From Vulcanimicrobiota bacterium (GTDB lineage: Bacteria > Vulcanimicrobiota > Vulcanimicrobiia > Vulcanimicrobiales > Vulcanimicrobiaceae), in assembly GCA_013036095.1 (NCBI GenBank), contig JAAXCW010000006.1, forward strand, positions 1 to 64,000: a stretch of DNA of 64,000 bases, read 5' to 3'. Below, in pieces: positions 57,680-64,000 of this stretch. The notes beneath the pieces were generated by a model. The model was not told the origin of the DNA. It ran no database searches and saw only the letters and a program-made list of their open reading frames with translations. The translations under genes were made by a program, and so were the position numbers. Each line of letters starts with the position of its first letter. Positions within the stretch are counted from its first letter, which is position 1.

Positions 57680-59136
57680 TTGAGCCGGGCGTGCTGCTGG
57701 AATTGCTGCTGGAAGGGTTGCCGGACAGCCGCATCGCCGGCGGCGGCTCCGTGATGATTTCATCGCTCTCTTTCGATTCGCGATCGGTCCGGCCGGGGGC
57801 GCTGTTTTTTGCGATTGTCGGCGAGCATACCGACGGCCACCGCTACGTGAGTGAAGCGATCGCGCGCGGCGCCTCCGCAGTGATCGTCGAACGCCAGATC
57901 GATCTTCCGCCACACGTTGCGAGCGTTGTCGTTCCGGATTCGGCAGCGGCGCTTTCGAAAATTGCCGACACGTTTTATCGTTCGCCCTCGCGCAATTTAG
58001 TCATCGCCGGGATCACCGGCACGAACGGGAAGACGACTGTCACACACATGATCGCGGCTATCGCCAACGAGGCCGGAGTATCGGCCGGCATCGTCGGTAC
58101 GCTCGGAACGAAATTCGACGGCATAGACCGGCCGCTCGACCATACGACGCCGCTCGCATCGGAGCTGCAAGCGCTGCTCGCGCAGATGCGCGACAAAGCG
58201 GTGAAAATCGTGGCGATGGAAGTCAGCTCGCACGCGCTTGCGCTCGGTCGCGTCTCCGACGTCCATTTTTCGGTAGCGGGACTGACCAACGTCACGCGCG
58301 ATCATTTGGACTTTCATAAGACGCCCGAAAACTACGCCGCCGCTAAGCGACGGCTTTTCGACCTAGCGGAGCGTGCCGTCCTCAACGCCGACGATCCGTA
58401 CGGCGCGCGTTGGGCGGCCGAGCTGCGCGGCCGCAAACCCATTCTCACATTTGGAACGGAGAGCTCGGGTGACGTGCACGCCGAAAAGGTCCGAGTGAAC
58501 GAAAGAGGTTCGCAGTTCCAAGTGGACGGCCGGCAATTCGATCTGCATTTGACAGGCGGATTTAACGTGAGCAATGCGTTATGTGCGATTGGAGTCGCGC
58601 GAATGCTCGGTCTCCCCGACGACGTCTCGGCGCGCGCATTGGCTTCGATCGAACGCATCCGCGGGCGCATGGAGCGCATCGATGGCGGCAGCGTCGAGGT
58701 GATTATCGATTACGCGCACACACCCGATGCACTCGAGTCCGCGCTCCGTGCGTTGCGCGAGACCGTGCAAGGCCGCTGCATCGTGGTCTTCGGTTGCGGC
58801 GGCGATCGCGATCGCGGCAAGCGGCGCGAAATGGGTGCGGTCGCCGTGCAAAACGCGGACTACGTCTACGTTACTTCCGACAATCCGCGCACGGAAGACC
58901 CGCGCGCGATTATCGAAGAGATTCTCGCCGGCGTCGGCGGCGCGCCGCACGAGGTCGAACCCGACCGCCGCCGCGCGATCACAGCGGCGATTCGAGACGC
59001 GCGTCCGGGCGATTCGATCTTGATCGCGGGCAAAGGTCACGAGACGTACCAGATCGTCGGTAAGGAGGTGTTGCCGTTTGACGACGCCGCGGAAGCGCGC
59101 CGCGCGCTTGCCGAACGCGAGCGGGTTCTTTCATGA
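57676..59136 (+). CDS. murE: UDP-MurNAc-L-Ala-D-Glu:meso-diaminopimelate ligase
   Basis: 486 residues. ATP loop GITGTNGKTTVTHMI, then VAMEVSSHALALGRV, DHLDFHKTPENYA and the substrate motif DNPRTEDP, where DNPR marks specificity for meso-diaminopimelate rather than L-lysine. It adds the third residue of the stem peptide. It overlaps ftsI and murF by 4 nt on each side, so it belongs to a strictly coupled chain. Confidence 0.95.
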   Translation: MIEPGVLLELLLEGLPDSRIAGGGSVMISSLSFDSRSVRPGALFFAIVGEHTDGHRYVSEAIARGASAVIVERQIDLPPHVASVVVPDSAAALSKIADTFYRSPSRNLVIAGITGTNGKTTVTHMIAAIANEAGVSAGIVGTLGTKFDGIDRPLDHTTPLASELQALLAQMRDKAVKIVAMEVSSHALALGRVSDVHFSVAGLTNVTRDHLDFHKTPENYAAAKRRLFDLAERAVLNADDPYGARWAAELRGRKPILTFGTESSGDVHAEKVRVNERGSQFQVDGRQFDLHLTGGFNVSNALCAIGVARMLGLPDDVSARALASIERIRGRMERIDGGSVEVIIDYAHTPDALESALRALRETVQGRCIVVFGCGGDRDRGKRREMGAVAVQNADYVYVTSDNPRTEDPRAIIEEILAGVGGAPHEVEPDRRRAITAAIRDARPGDSILIAGKGHETYQIVGKEVLPFDDAAEARRALAERERVLS

Positions 59137-60503
59137 TGCTTACCTTCGATCGCGCGGCTGAAGCGACGGGGGCTCAAGTCCGCGGGCGCGAGCGCGCTCC
59201 CGAAACGCTCACGGTTGTCACGGATACGCGATCGCTCAATCCGGGCGACACGTTTCTCGCGCTGCGTGGTGAGCGGTTCGACGGTCACGATTTCATCGGC
59301 GAGGCCTTAAAAAAAGGCGCCGCCGCGATTGTGGTGGATTCCGCCGCCGCGCAAAGCGATGGCGTCGCGGCCTTAATCGTGCGCGACACGCGCCGGGCAT
59401 ACATGGATTTGGCTGCCGCGGCGCGCGCGCAGTTTTCGGGCCGGGTCGTTGCTGTAACCGGCAGCAGCGGGAAAACAACGACCAAGGATTTTCTCTGCCA
59501 GCTTTTGATTGCGACCCTGGGGACTTCTGCGGTGGCCGCATCGCCGGGAAATGAAAACAACGAAATCGGGGTCAGTAAACTGTTGCTCTCCGTCTCGCCG
59601 CAGCAACAGATGCTCGTCGTCGAAATGGGTGCCAGGCATGCCGGCGAGATTGCGGAGCTGGTCGCGATTGCGTCGCCGCATATCGGTATTTTGACCAACG
59701 TCGGCGACGCGCATTTGGAGATTTTCGGATCGCGCGAACGGTTGGCTGCGACAAAGTGGGGATTATTTTCCGAGGGCGCGCAGGCCGTACTCAATGCGCG
59801 CGATGAGATTTCGCGCAATCGAGCGAGTTCGCTCGGCGCGCCGCCGCTCTGGTTCGGCGAGGGCGAACCTTCCTTGCCGGGCGTATGGGTGCGCGACGAG
59901 GGGACGCTCGTGCTGAACTACGGCGGCGCCTCGCAAACGCTTTCGATCCGCACTCCGTTTCCCGGCGCGCACAATCGCGCGAATCTCGCGGCCGCAATTG
60001 CGGGTGCGCTGCTGCTCGGAATAAACGCTGAGGAAATTGCCGGCAACGTCGCCGGACTGATTCTGCCGCCAGGCCGCTACGAAAATATCGCGCTTCCTGC
60101 GGGCCCAAGATTGATCTACGACGCGTACAACGCGAATGCGAGTGGGACCATTGCGACCCTGACAACATTCTCGTCGGAAAACGCGCGCCGCCGCATCGCC
60201 GTGCTTTCGAGCATGGCCGAGCTTGGAGCCGACGCTCCCGCAATCCATGAACGCGTCGGCGCGCACGCCGCGGCCATGAACATCGACGTGCTGCTGGTCG
60301 GCGGAGATTTTGCCGCATCGCTTGCCGCGGGCGCGGTGCGTGCCGGTTTTTCGCGCGAGCATATCGTAACGTTTGGCGAAAACGAAGAAGCCGCGGAGTG
60401 GCTGCGCAAAAACGCCACCGATCAAGACGTCGTTTTATTGAAGGGCTCGCGCAAGTACCGAATGGAGGAGATCGTGCAGTCGCTTCGCGCAGGTGCCGCA
60501 TGA
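59133..60503 (+). CDS. murF: UDP-MurNAc-tripeptide:D-Ala-D-Ala ligase MurF
   Basis: 456 residues. N-terminal substrate-binding fold (DTRSLNPGDTFLALRGERFD), ATP loop VTGSSGKTTTKDFL, GNENNEIGVSKLLL, EMGARHAGEIAEL and the C-terminal YDAYNANASGTIATL. It completes the pentapeptide of lipid precursors in the cytoplasm. The stop overlaps the CofE-like gene by 4 nt. Confidence 0.95.
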   Translation: MMLTFDRAAEATGAQVRGRERAPETLTVVTDTRSLNPGDTFLALRGERFDGHDFIGEALKKGAAAIVVDSAAAQSDGVAALIVRDTRRAYMDLAAAARAQFSGRVVAVTGSSGKTTTKDFLCQLLIATLGTSAVAASPGNENNEIGVSKLLLSVSPQQQMLVVEMGARHAGEIAELVAIASPHIGILTNVGDAHLEIFGSRERLAATKWGLFSEGAQAVLNARDEISRNRASSLGAPPLWFGEGEPSLPGVWVRDEGTLVLNYGGASQTLSIRTPFPGAHNRANLAAAIAGALLLGINAEEIAGNVAGLILPPGRYENIALPAGPRLIYDAYNANASGTIATLTTFSSENARRRIAVLSSMAELGADAPAIHERVGAHAAAMNIDVLLVGGDFAASLAAGAVRAGFSREHIVTFGENEEAAEWLRKNATDQDVVLLKGSRKYRMEEIVQSLRAGAA

Positions 60504-61204
60504 GCGGTAGCTTGCGTGTCGATCGCCCGCAGATTCCGGCGGGTATGGTTGCGATTCCGGTGCGCACGCGTCTCGTTCAGCCGGGGGAAGATCTCGCCGC
60601 GCTGATTCAAGCGTCGGTTGCCGGTATCGCACAGCCCGGCGACGTGCTGGCGGTTTCCGAAACGGCCGTCGCGATCGCGCAGCGTCAAGCTGTGCCGGCC
60701 GAGTACGTGCGGCCGTCGCGTCTCGCGCTGCTGCTCTCGCGCCACGCCGGCGCGATGGCGACCGTGAGCCAACCGGAGTCGGTGCAGATCGTTATCGACA
60801 ATGTCGGTGCCGCGAAAGTCGTCTATGCCGCGGTCATGCAAGTGTTGGGCCGGCTGGCCGGCCGTCGCGGCATGTTCTATGAAATCTTGGGCGAGGCAAT
60901 CGCCGCGATCGATGGCTACACCGGCACGATGCCGCCGTTCGATAATCTCATCGTTTTCGCGCCGCAAAATCCCGACGCGTTTGCGCAATCCGTGTTCGAG
61001 CGAACCGGCATCGCATGCACGGTGGTCGACGCGAACGATCTCAGTGCGGCTAAAGTTCTGGGTGCGTCGAACGGCGTCAATCACGACGGCGTCGCTGAGG
61101 CGTTGCTTTCAAACCCCCATGGCAACGGCGACGAGCAAACGCCGATCGTGGTCCTCAAGTGGCGCGGCGATGGTGTAAACCCGTTGATTGGGCCTGGCCC
61201 GTGA
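60500..61204 (+). CDS. CofE/COG1478-like protein in the dcw cluster
   Basis: 234 residues from ATG 60500. The opening IPAGMVAIPVRTRLVQPGED, then GDVLAVSETAVAIAQRQAVP and a C-terminal half with GASNGVNHDGVAEALL parallel the F420-0:gamma-glutamyl ligase fold (the GDVLVV-x-KVVS loop is altered to GDVLAVSETAVA). True CofE adds glutamates to coenzyme F420. Here the gene is locked between murF and mraY by 4-nt overlaps on both sides, which suggests an amide-ligase or amidation role on a cell-wall precursor instead. No other F420 gene is present in the window, and the assigned role is inference. Confidence 0.72.
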   Translation: MSGSLRVDRPQIPAGMVAIPVRTRLVQPGEDLAALIQASVAGIAQPGDVLAVSETAVAIAQRQAVPAEYVRPSRLALLLSRHAGAMATVSQPESVQIVIDNVGAAKVVYAAVMQVLGRLAGRRGMFYEILGEAIAAIDGYTGTMPPFDNLIVFAPQNPDAFAQSVFERTGIACTVVDANDLSAAKVLGASNGVNHDGVAEALLSNPHGNGDEQTPIVVLKWRGDGVNPLIGPGP

Positions 61205-62193
61205 ACAGCGCCCAATTGCTTTTGTTAGTCGTTGCGTGCGCGCTTATAGTAGGCTTTCTCTGCGCTCTGATCGGCGGCTACCTCGTCATACGCGTCGCGA
61301 CGCCGCTGAAACTATTTCAACGGGCCTACGAAGACGCGCCCCAAACCCATCAAAGCAAAAGCGGTACCCCTACGATGGGCGGGTTTGCATTCATCGCCGC
61401 GATGTTGCCGTTATTGGTCCTCGTCAGCATTGCGCCCTTGGCTCCGGGCCCGCAGGCGGCTCTACGTGCTTTAATTTTCCTGGTCCTTGCATGTGCGGCC
61501 ATAGGTTTTGTCGACGACTACATGGCAATTCGACGCGGACGCAATCGCGGTCTACGAGCCCGCACGAAATATTTAGCGACTGCGCTTGTCGCGGTAATGT
61601 TTCTGCGAATGATTCCCGAACCGCATGTCAATAGTACAATTTTCCTGGCAGGAAGCTACGCGCTGCAGGTGCCGTACTGGATGTGGCTTTTGTTGGGAGT
61701 CATAGCGATTACGGGAACCGTCCATGCGGTTAATCTCACGGATGGGCTCGACGGGCTAGCTGCCGGAACGATAATAAGCCCGCTTATCGTCCTTGGCATT
61801 GTGTCGCTGCAGAATGAGTTGCTCCCAGCTACCTTTGTTGCGGTATTGGCCATTGGAGCGTGCCTGGGGTTTCTTGTTTACAACCGTTATCCGGCAAAGC
61901 TCATCATGGGCGACACCGGGTCGCTGGCGTTAGGCGCATTGCTTTCCGGTTTGGCAATCCTCAGTGGTGAGATGCTGTTGCTGATCGTTATCGGAGGCGT
62001 TTTCGTGGCCGAGGCGCTCTCTGTAATGTTGCAAGTTGTGTATTTTAAATTGACGCACGGCAAGCGCATCTTTAAGATGTCACCGCTGCATCATCACTTC
62101 GAGCTCTCGGGGTGGCCTGAAACGAAAGTTACCACGCGTTTTTGGTTCGCGTCGGCGATTTGCTCCGCAGTTGGATTGGCGATAGTAAGATGA
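61201..62193 (+). CDS. mraY: Phospho-MurNAc-pentapeptide translocase MraY
   Basis: 330 residues from GTG 61201, about ten membrane helices. Motifs: QSKSGTPTMGGFAF, the Asp pair in GFVDDYMAIRRGRNRGL, VNLTDGLDGLAAGT and the HHHFELSGWPETKV loop. It makes lipid I by transferring phospho-MurNAc-pentapeptide to undecaprenyl phosphate. It overlaps the previous gene by 4 nt; a 136-nt gap with a palindromic repeat separates it from murD. Confidence 0.95.
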   Translation: MNSAQLLLLVVACALIVGFLCALIGGYLVIRVATPLKLFQRAYEDAPQTHQSKSGTPTMGGFAFIAAMLPLLVLVSIAPLAPGPQAALRALIFLVLACAAIGFVDDYMAIRRGRNRGLRARTKYLATALVAVMFLRMIPEPHVNSTIFLAGSYALQVPYWMWLLLGVIAITGTVHAVNLTDGLDGLAAGTIISPLIVLGIVSLQNELLPATFVAVLAIGACLGFLVYNRYPAKLIMGDTGSLALGALLSGLAILSGEMLLLIVIGGVFVAEALSVMLQVVYFKLTHGKRIFKMSPLHHHFELSGWPETKVTTRFWFASAICSAVGLAIVR

Positions 62194-62229
62194 TGTTTGT
62201 GCCCCACGGCCCTCGACTTCGCTCGGGCG

Positions 62230-62280
62230 TCCTTCGACTGCGCGTTTTGCCAAGGGCAAAACGCTCTCTCAGGATGACAC
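62230..62280. repeat. Intergenic palindromic (REP-like) element, copy 2
   Basis: It shares TCCTTCGAC (62230-62238) and CTCAGGATGACAC (62268-62280) with the element at 4797-4821, but in place of the 3-nt AAG there is a 29-bp insert. That insert holds a perfect 10-bp stem, GCGTTTTGCC and GGCAAAACGC with an AAG loop (62242-62264). It lies between mraY and murD and breaks the otherwise overlapping gene chain. Confidence 0.6.
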
Positions 62281-62329
62281 TACTTTTAACGACACGTGGT
62301 GTGCCGACGCTCCCTACTGCGGCCGCCTT

Positions 62330-63709
62330 ATGAACTTTTCCGCCGGCGAAACGATCCTGGTCATCGGGCTCGGACGCAGCGGAAAAGCTGTCGTTGAAGT
62401 GTTGCGTGAGCGAGGCGCCGAGGTGTACGCGATCGACGAAAAACCGCGGGCTGAGCTCGCCGAGACGATCGCCGGCCTCGAGGCGATGGGCGCGCAGTAC
62501 GTGGCGCCCGAGAATATCGGTGAACTCACCAACGTGAATTGCGCCGTTCTCTCTCCGGGCGTGCCGCTGAACGGGCCGCTGGTTCGCAAGGTTCAGAGCG
62601 GCAACGTCCCGGTGTACAGCGAGATCGAAGTCGCTTACCGTTTGTGCAAAGCGCCGATTATCGCCGTGACCGGCACCAAGGGGAAATCGACGACGGCTTC
62701 ACTCATCGGCCACTTGCTCCGCGCGGCCGGCAAAGATGCGCGCGTCGGCGGCAACATCGGCAATCCGCTCATTCTCGAAGCCGTCGCGGCACCGCCGGAA
62801 AGCTGGGTCGTAGCGGAGGTGTCGTCGTTCCAGCTCGAAACGATTCGATCGTTTCATCCCCGCATTTCCGTGATTCTGAACATTTCCGCCGATCATCTCG
62901 ACCGGTATCATTCGATGGACGAATATATCGAAGCGAAGTACCGTGTCTTCGCAAATCAAAACGAACACGACGTCTTCATCGGAAACCTCGACGATCCGGT
63001 GTTAGCGCTTTTGCATTGGCACTCGGGCGAGGCGCGCGTGCGCGCCAAGCAGATGTGGTTTACGCTTGGTGACGACAGCAAGCACGCGACGATGTACCTG
63101 CGCGACGGCGCGCTGACGTATTCTCCGGTGACCGGCGATCCGCGACCGATCGCTATTGCGGGTCGCGACGATATTCCGCTGGCCGGATTGCACAACGTGC
63201 AAAACGTGATGGCCGCGGCGCTCGCGGTACTGGCTGCCGGAATCGAACCGCGCGATCTTCGCGACGGAATCCGGTCATTCGGCCCTATGTCGCACCGCAT
63301 GCAACCCGTCGGCGAAGTCGACGGTGTGCTCTACGTCGACGATTCCAAAGCCACCAATCCCGGCGCCGTCATTGCGGCTCTGCGCGCCTACGACAAACCG
63401 ATCGTGCTGATTGCCGGCGGGAAACCAAAGAATACGGATTTCACCGAACTCGGGCGGATCGTCGACGAACGCGCTCGAGCGATCGTGGTGATCGGTGAAG
63501 CGGCCGACGACATTGCGGCACACGTCTACCGGACGCCAATCGAGCGCGCCGGTTCGATGGAAGAAGCGGTTCGCAGAGCTCAATCGCTGGCGCGGCCCGG
63601 TGACGTCGTGCTGCTTTCGCCGGGATGCGCTTCGTTCGACATGTTCGAATCGGCTGAAGATCGCGGCCAAAAATTTACCGATGCGGTGCTAGGATCGCCG
63701 GCTCGATGA
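62330..63709 (+). CDS. murD: UDP-MurNAc-L-alanine:D-glutamate ligase MurD
   Basis: 459 residues. N-terminal Rossmann segment ILVIGLGRSGKAVVEVL, ATP loop VTGTKGKSTTASLIG, SSFQLETIRSFHP, ISADHLDRYHSM and YVDDSKATNPGAVIAAL. It adds D-Glu to UDP-MurNAc-L-Ala. The start ATG 62330 follows the palindromic element; no strong SD is visible. The stop overlaps ftsW by 4 nt. Confidence 0.95.
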   Translation: MNFSAGETILVIGLGRSGKAVVEVLRERGAEVYAIDEKPRAELAETIAGLEAMGAQYVAPENIGELTNVNCAVLSPGVPLNGPLVRKVQSGNVPVYSEIEVAYRLCKAPIIAVTGTKGKSTTASLIGHLLRAAGKDARVGGNIGNPLILEAVAAPPESWVVAEVSSFQLETIRSFHPRISVILNISADHLDRYHSMDEYIEAKYRVFANQNEHDVFIGNLDDPVLALLHWHSGEARVRAKQMWFTLGDDSKHATMYLRDGALTYSPVTGDPRPIAIAGRDDIPLAGLHNVQNVMAAALAVLAAGIEPRDLRDGIRSFGPMSHRMQPVGEVDGVLYVDDSKATNPGAVIAALRAYDKPIVLIAGGKPKNTDFTELGRIVDERARAIVVIGEAADDIAAHVYRTPIERAGSMEEAVRRAQSLARPGDVVLLSPGCASFDMFESAEDRGQKFTDAVLGSPAR

Positions 63710-64000
63710 AAGTTTCGGTTGCCAAGCGTCAATCGCACGCCCAAGAGCTGCCGCGGTCGTTCGTAGCTTCTCCCCCCGATACGTGGTTATTCATCGCGGT
63801 AGCGAGTTTGGTCGCGATCGGTCTGGTCATGATCTTCAGCGCTTCGAGCGCCCAGGCGTACGCCGACCATCACGACACGGCCTACTATGTGAAGCGCCAG
63901 GCAATCTATCTGGTCATCGGTGCGATATGCGCGTTGGGCGCCTATAAGATCGACTACCGCAAGCTGCGCGCGTTCGCGCCCTACGCGCTGCTGCTCTGCA
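63706..64000 (+). CDS. ftsW: Septal SEDS glycosyltransferase FtsW, 5' part (3' end outside window)
   Basis: The first 98 residues are seen. A hydrophilic N-tail is followed by the first membrane helix (WLFIAVASLVAIGLVMIFSA), SSAQAYADHHDTAYYVKRQA, the second helix (IYLVIGAICALGAYKIDYRK) and the start of the third. The pattern matches the SEDS start also seen in rodA at 3627. Its place directly after murD (4-nt overlap) identifies it as FtsW, the partner of FtsI. The catalytic loops are outside the window. Confidence 0.9.
   Translation, partial: MKVSVAKRQSHAQELPRSFVASPPDTWLFIAVASLVAIGLVMIFSASSAQAYADHHDTAYYVKRQAIYLVIGAICALGAYKIDYRKLRAFAPYALLLC

Noticed and set aside
60500-61204. Annotating this gene as a genuine coenzyme F420 ligase
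   Set aside because: The key loop differs from CofE, the location is a peptidoglycan cluster, and no other F420 gene is seen, so only a family-level call is justified.
1-64000. tRNA, rRNA, CRISPR array, prophage or insertion-sequence content
   Set aside because: No cloverleaf-type sequence, rRNA-like conserved segments, regularly spaced repeats, integrase or transposase genes were found on reading both strands.

Overview
The window is a gene-dense, high-GC bacterial chromosome segment with no rRNA, tRNA, CRISPR array or insertion sequence that I could see. The organism is a diderm (Lnt, LptC-, LptD- and LptG-type genes, lipoproteins, outer-membrane barrel). Its peptidoglycan is probably of the meso-diaminopimelate type, because MurE carries a DNPR motif. 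It is aerobic or facultative (2-oxoglutarate dehydrogenase, di-haem cytochrome c, acyl-CoA dehydrogenase, proton-translocating transhydrogenase). The gene mix would fit a deep-branching lineage such as Eremiobacterota/WPS-2, but that placement is an impression, not something the sequence proves.

Layout. 1-4754: end of minC, two consecutive minD genes, minE, a small islet of unrelated genes (nuclease-like protein, small ORF, glyoxalase-like protein), then rodA. 4759-8457: an intergenic palindromic repeat, a cupin, RNase E/G with an arginine-rich tail, and a HAD phosphatase with no normal start codon. 8454-15590 (minus strand): one long operon ftsE-ftsX-histidine kinase-response regulator/GGDEF-envC-two S41 proteases, a septal peptidoglycan-hydrolysis module with its own two-component system. 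15641-24000: acyl-CoA dehydrogenase, DUF695/RraB protein, peroxiredoxin, cupredoxin, phosphoesterase, ECF sigma/anti-sigma pair, rmuC, dienelactone hydrolase, and a DsrE-like protein with a TsdA-like di-haem cytochrome. 24079-30048: a lipoyl-E2-E1 fusion 2-oxoglutarate dehydrogenase and small genes. 30066-32991: kamA, kdd and an Lrp regulator (lysine catabolism). 33089-39643: solute-binding lipoprotein, membrane protein, pntB/pntAB/pntAA, FAH-family hydrolase, secreted protein. 39781-46039: polA, DUF192, mutM, S1-domain protein, coaE and two KGG-repeat stress proteins.

46043-53883 is an envelope-biogenesis block on the minus strand: lytic transglycosylase, lptG, an LptD-like barrel carrying an N-terminal pentapeptide-repeat helix, a tiny metallothionein gene, and (after one opposite-strand lipoprotein gene) an Lnt-LptC fusion. 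54022-64000 is the dcw division/cell-wall cluster: mraZ, rsmH, ftsL, ftsI, murE, murF, a CofE-like (COG1478) gene, mraY, murD and the start of ftsW. It is preceded by a promoter, a three-repeat MraZ operator and a LexA-box-like palindrome.

The points that most deserve attention are the two envelope fusions (Lnt-LptC and pentapeptide-LptD), the metallothionein, the lipoyl-containing E2-E1 fusion, the TCS-bearing ftsEX operon, the CofE-like gene inside dcw, the regulatory sites before mraZ, and several genes (7825, 44817, 3250) whose conserved N-termini begin before any ATG/GTG/TTG.
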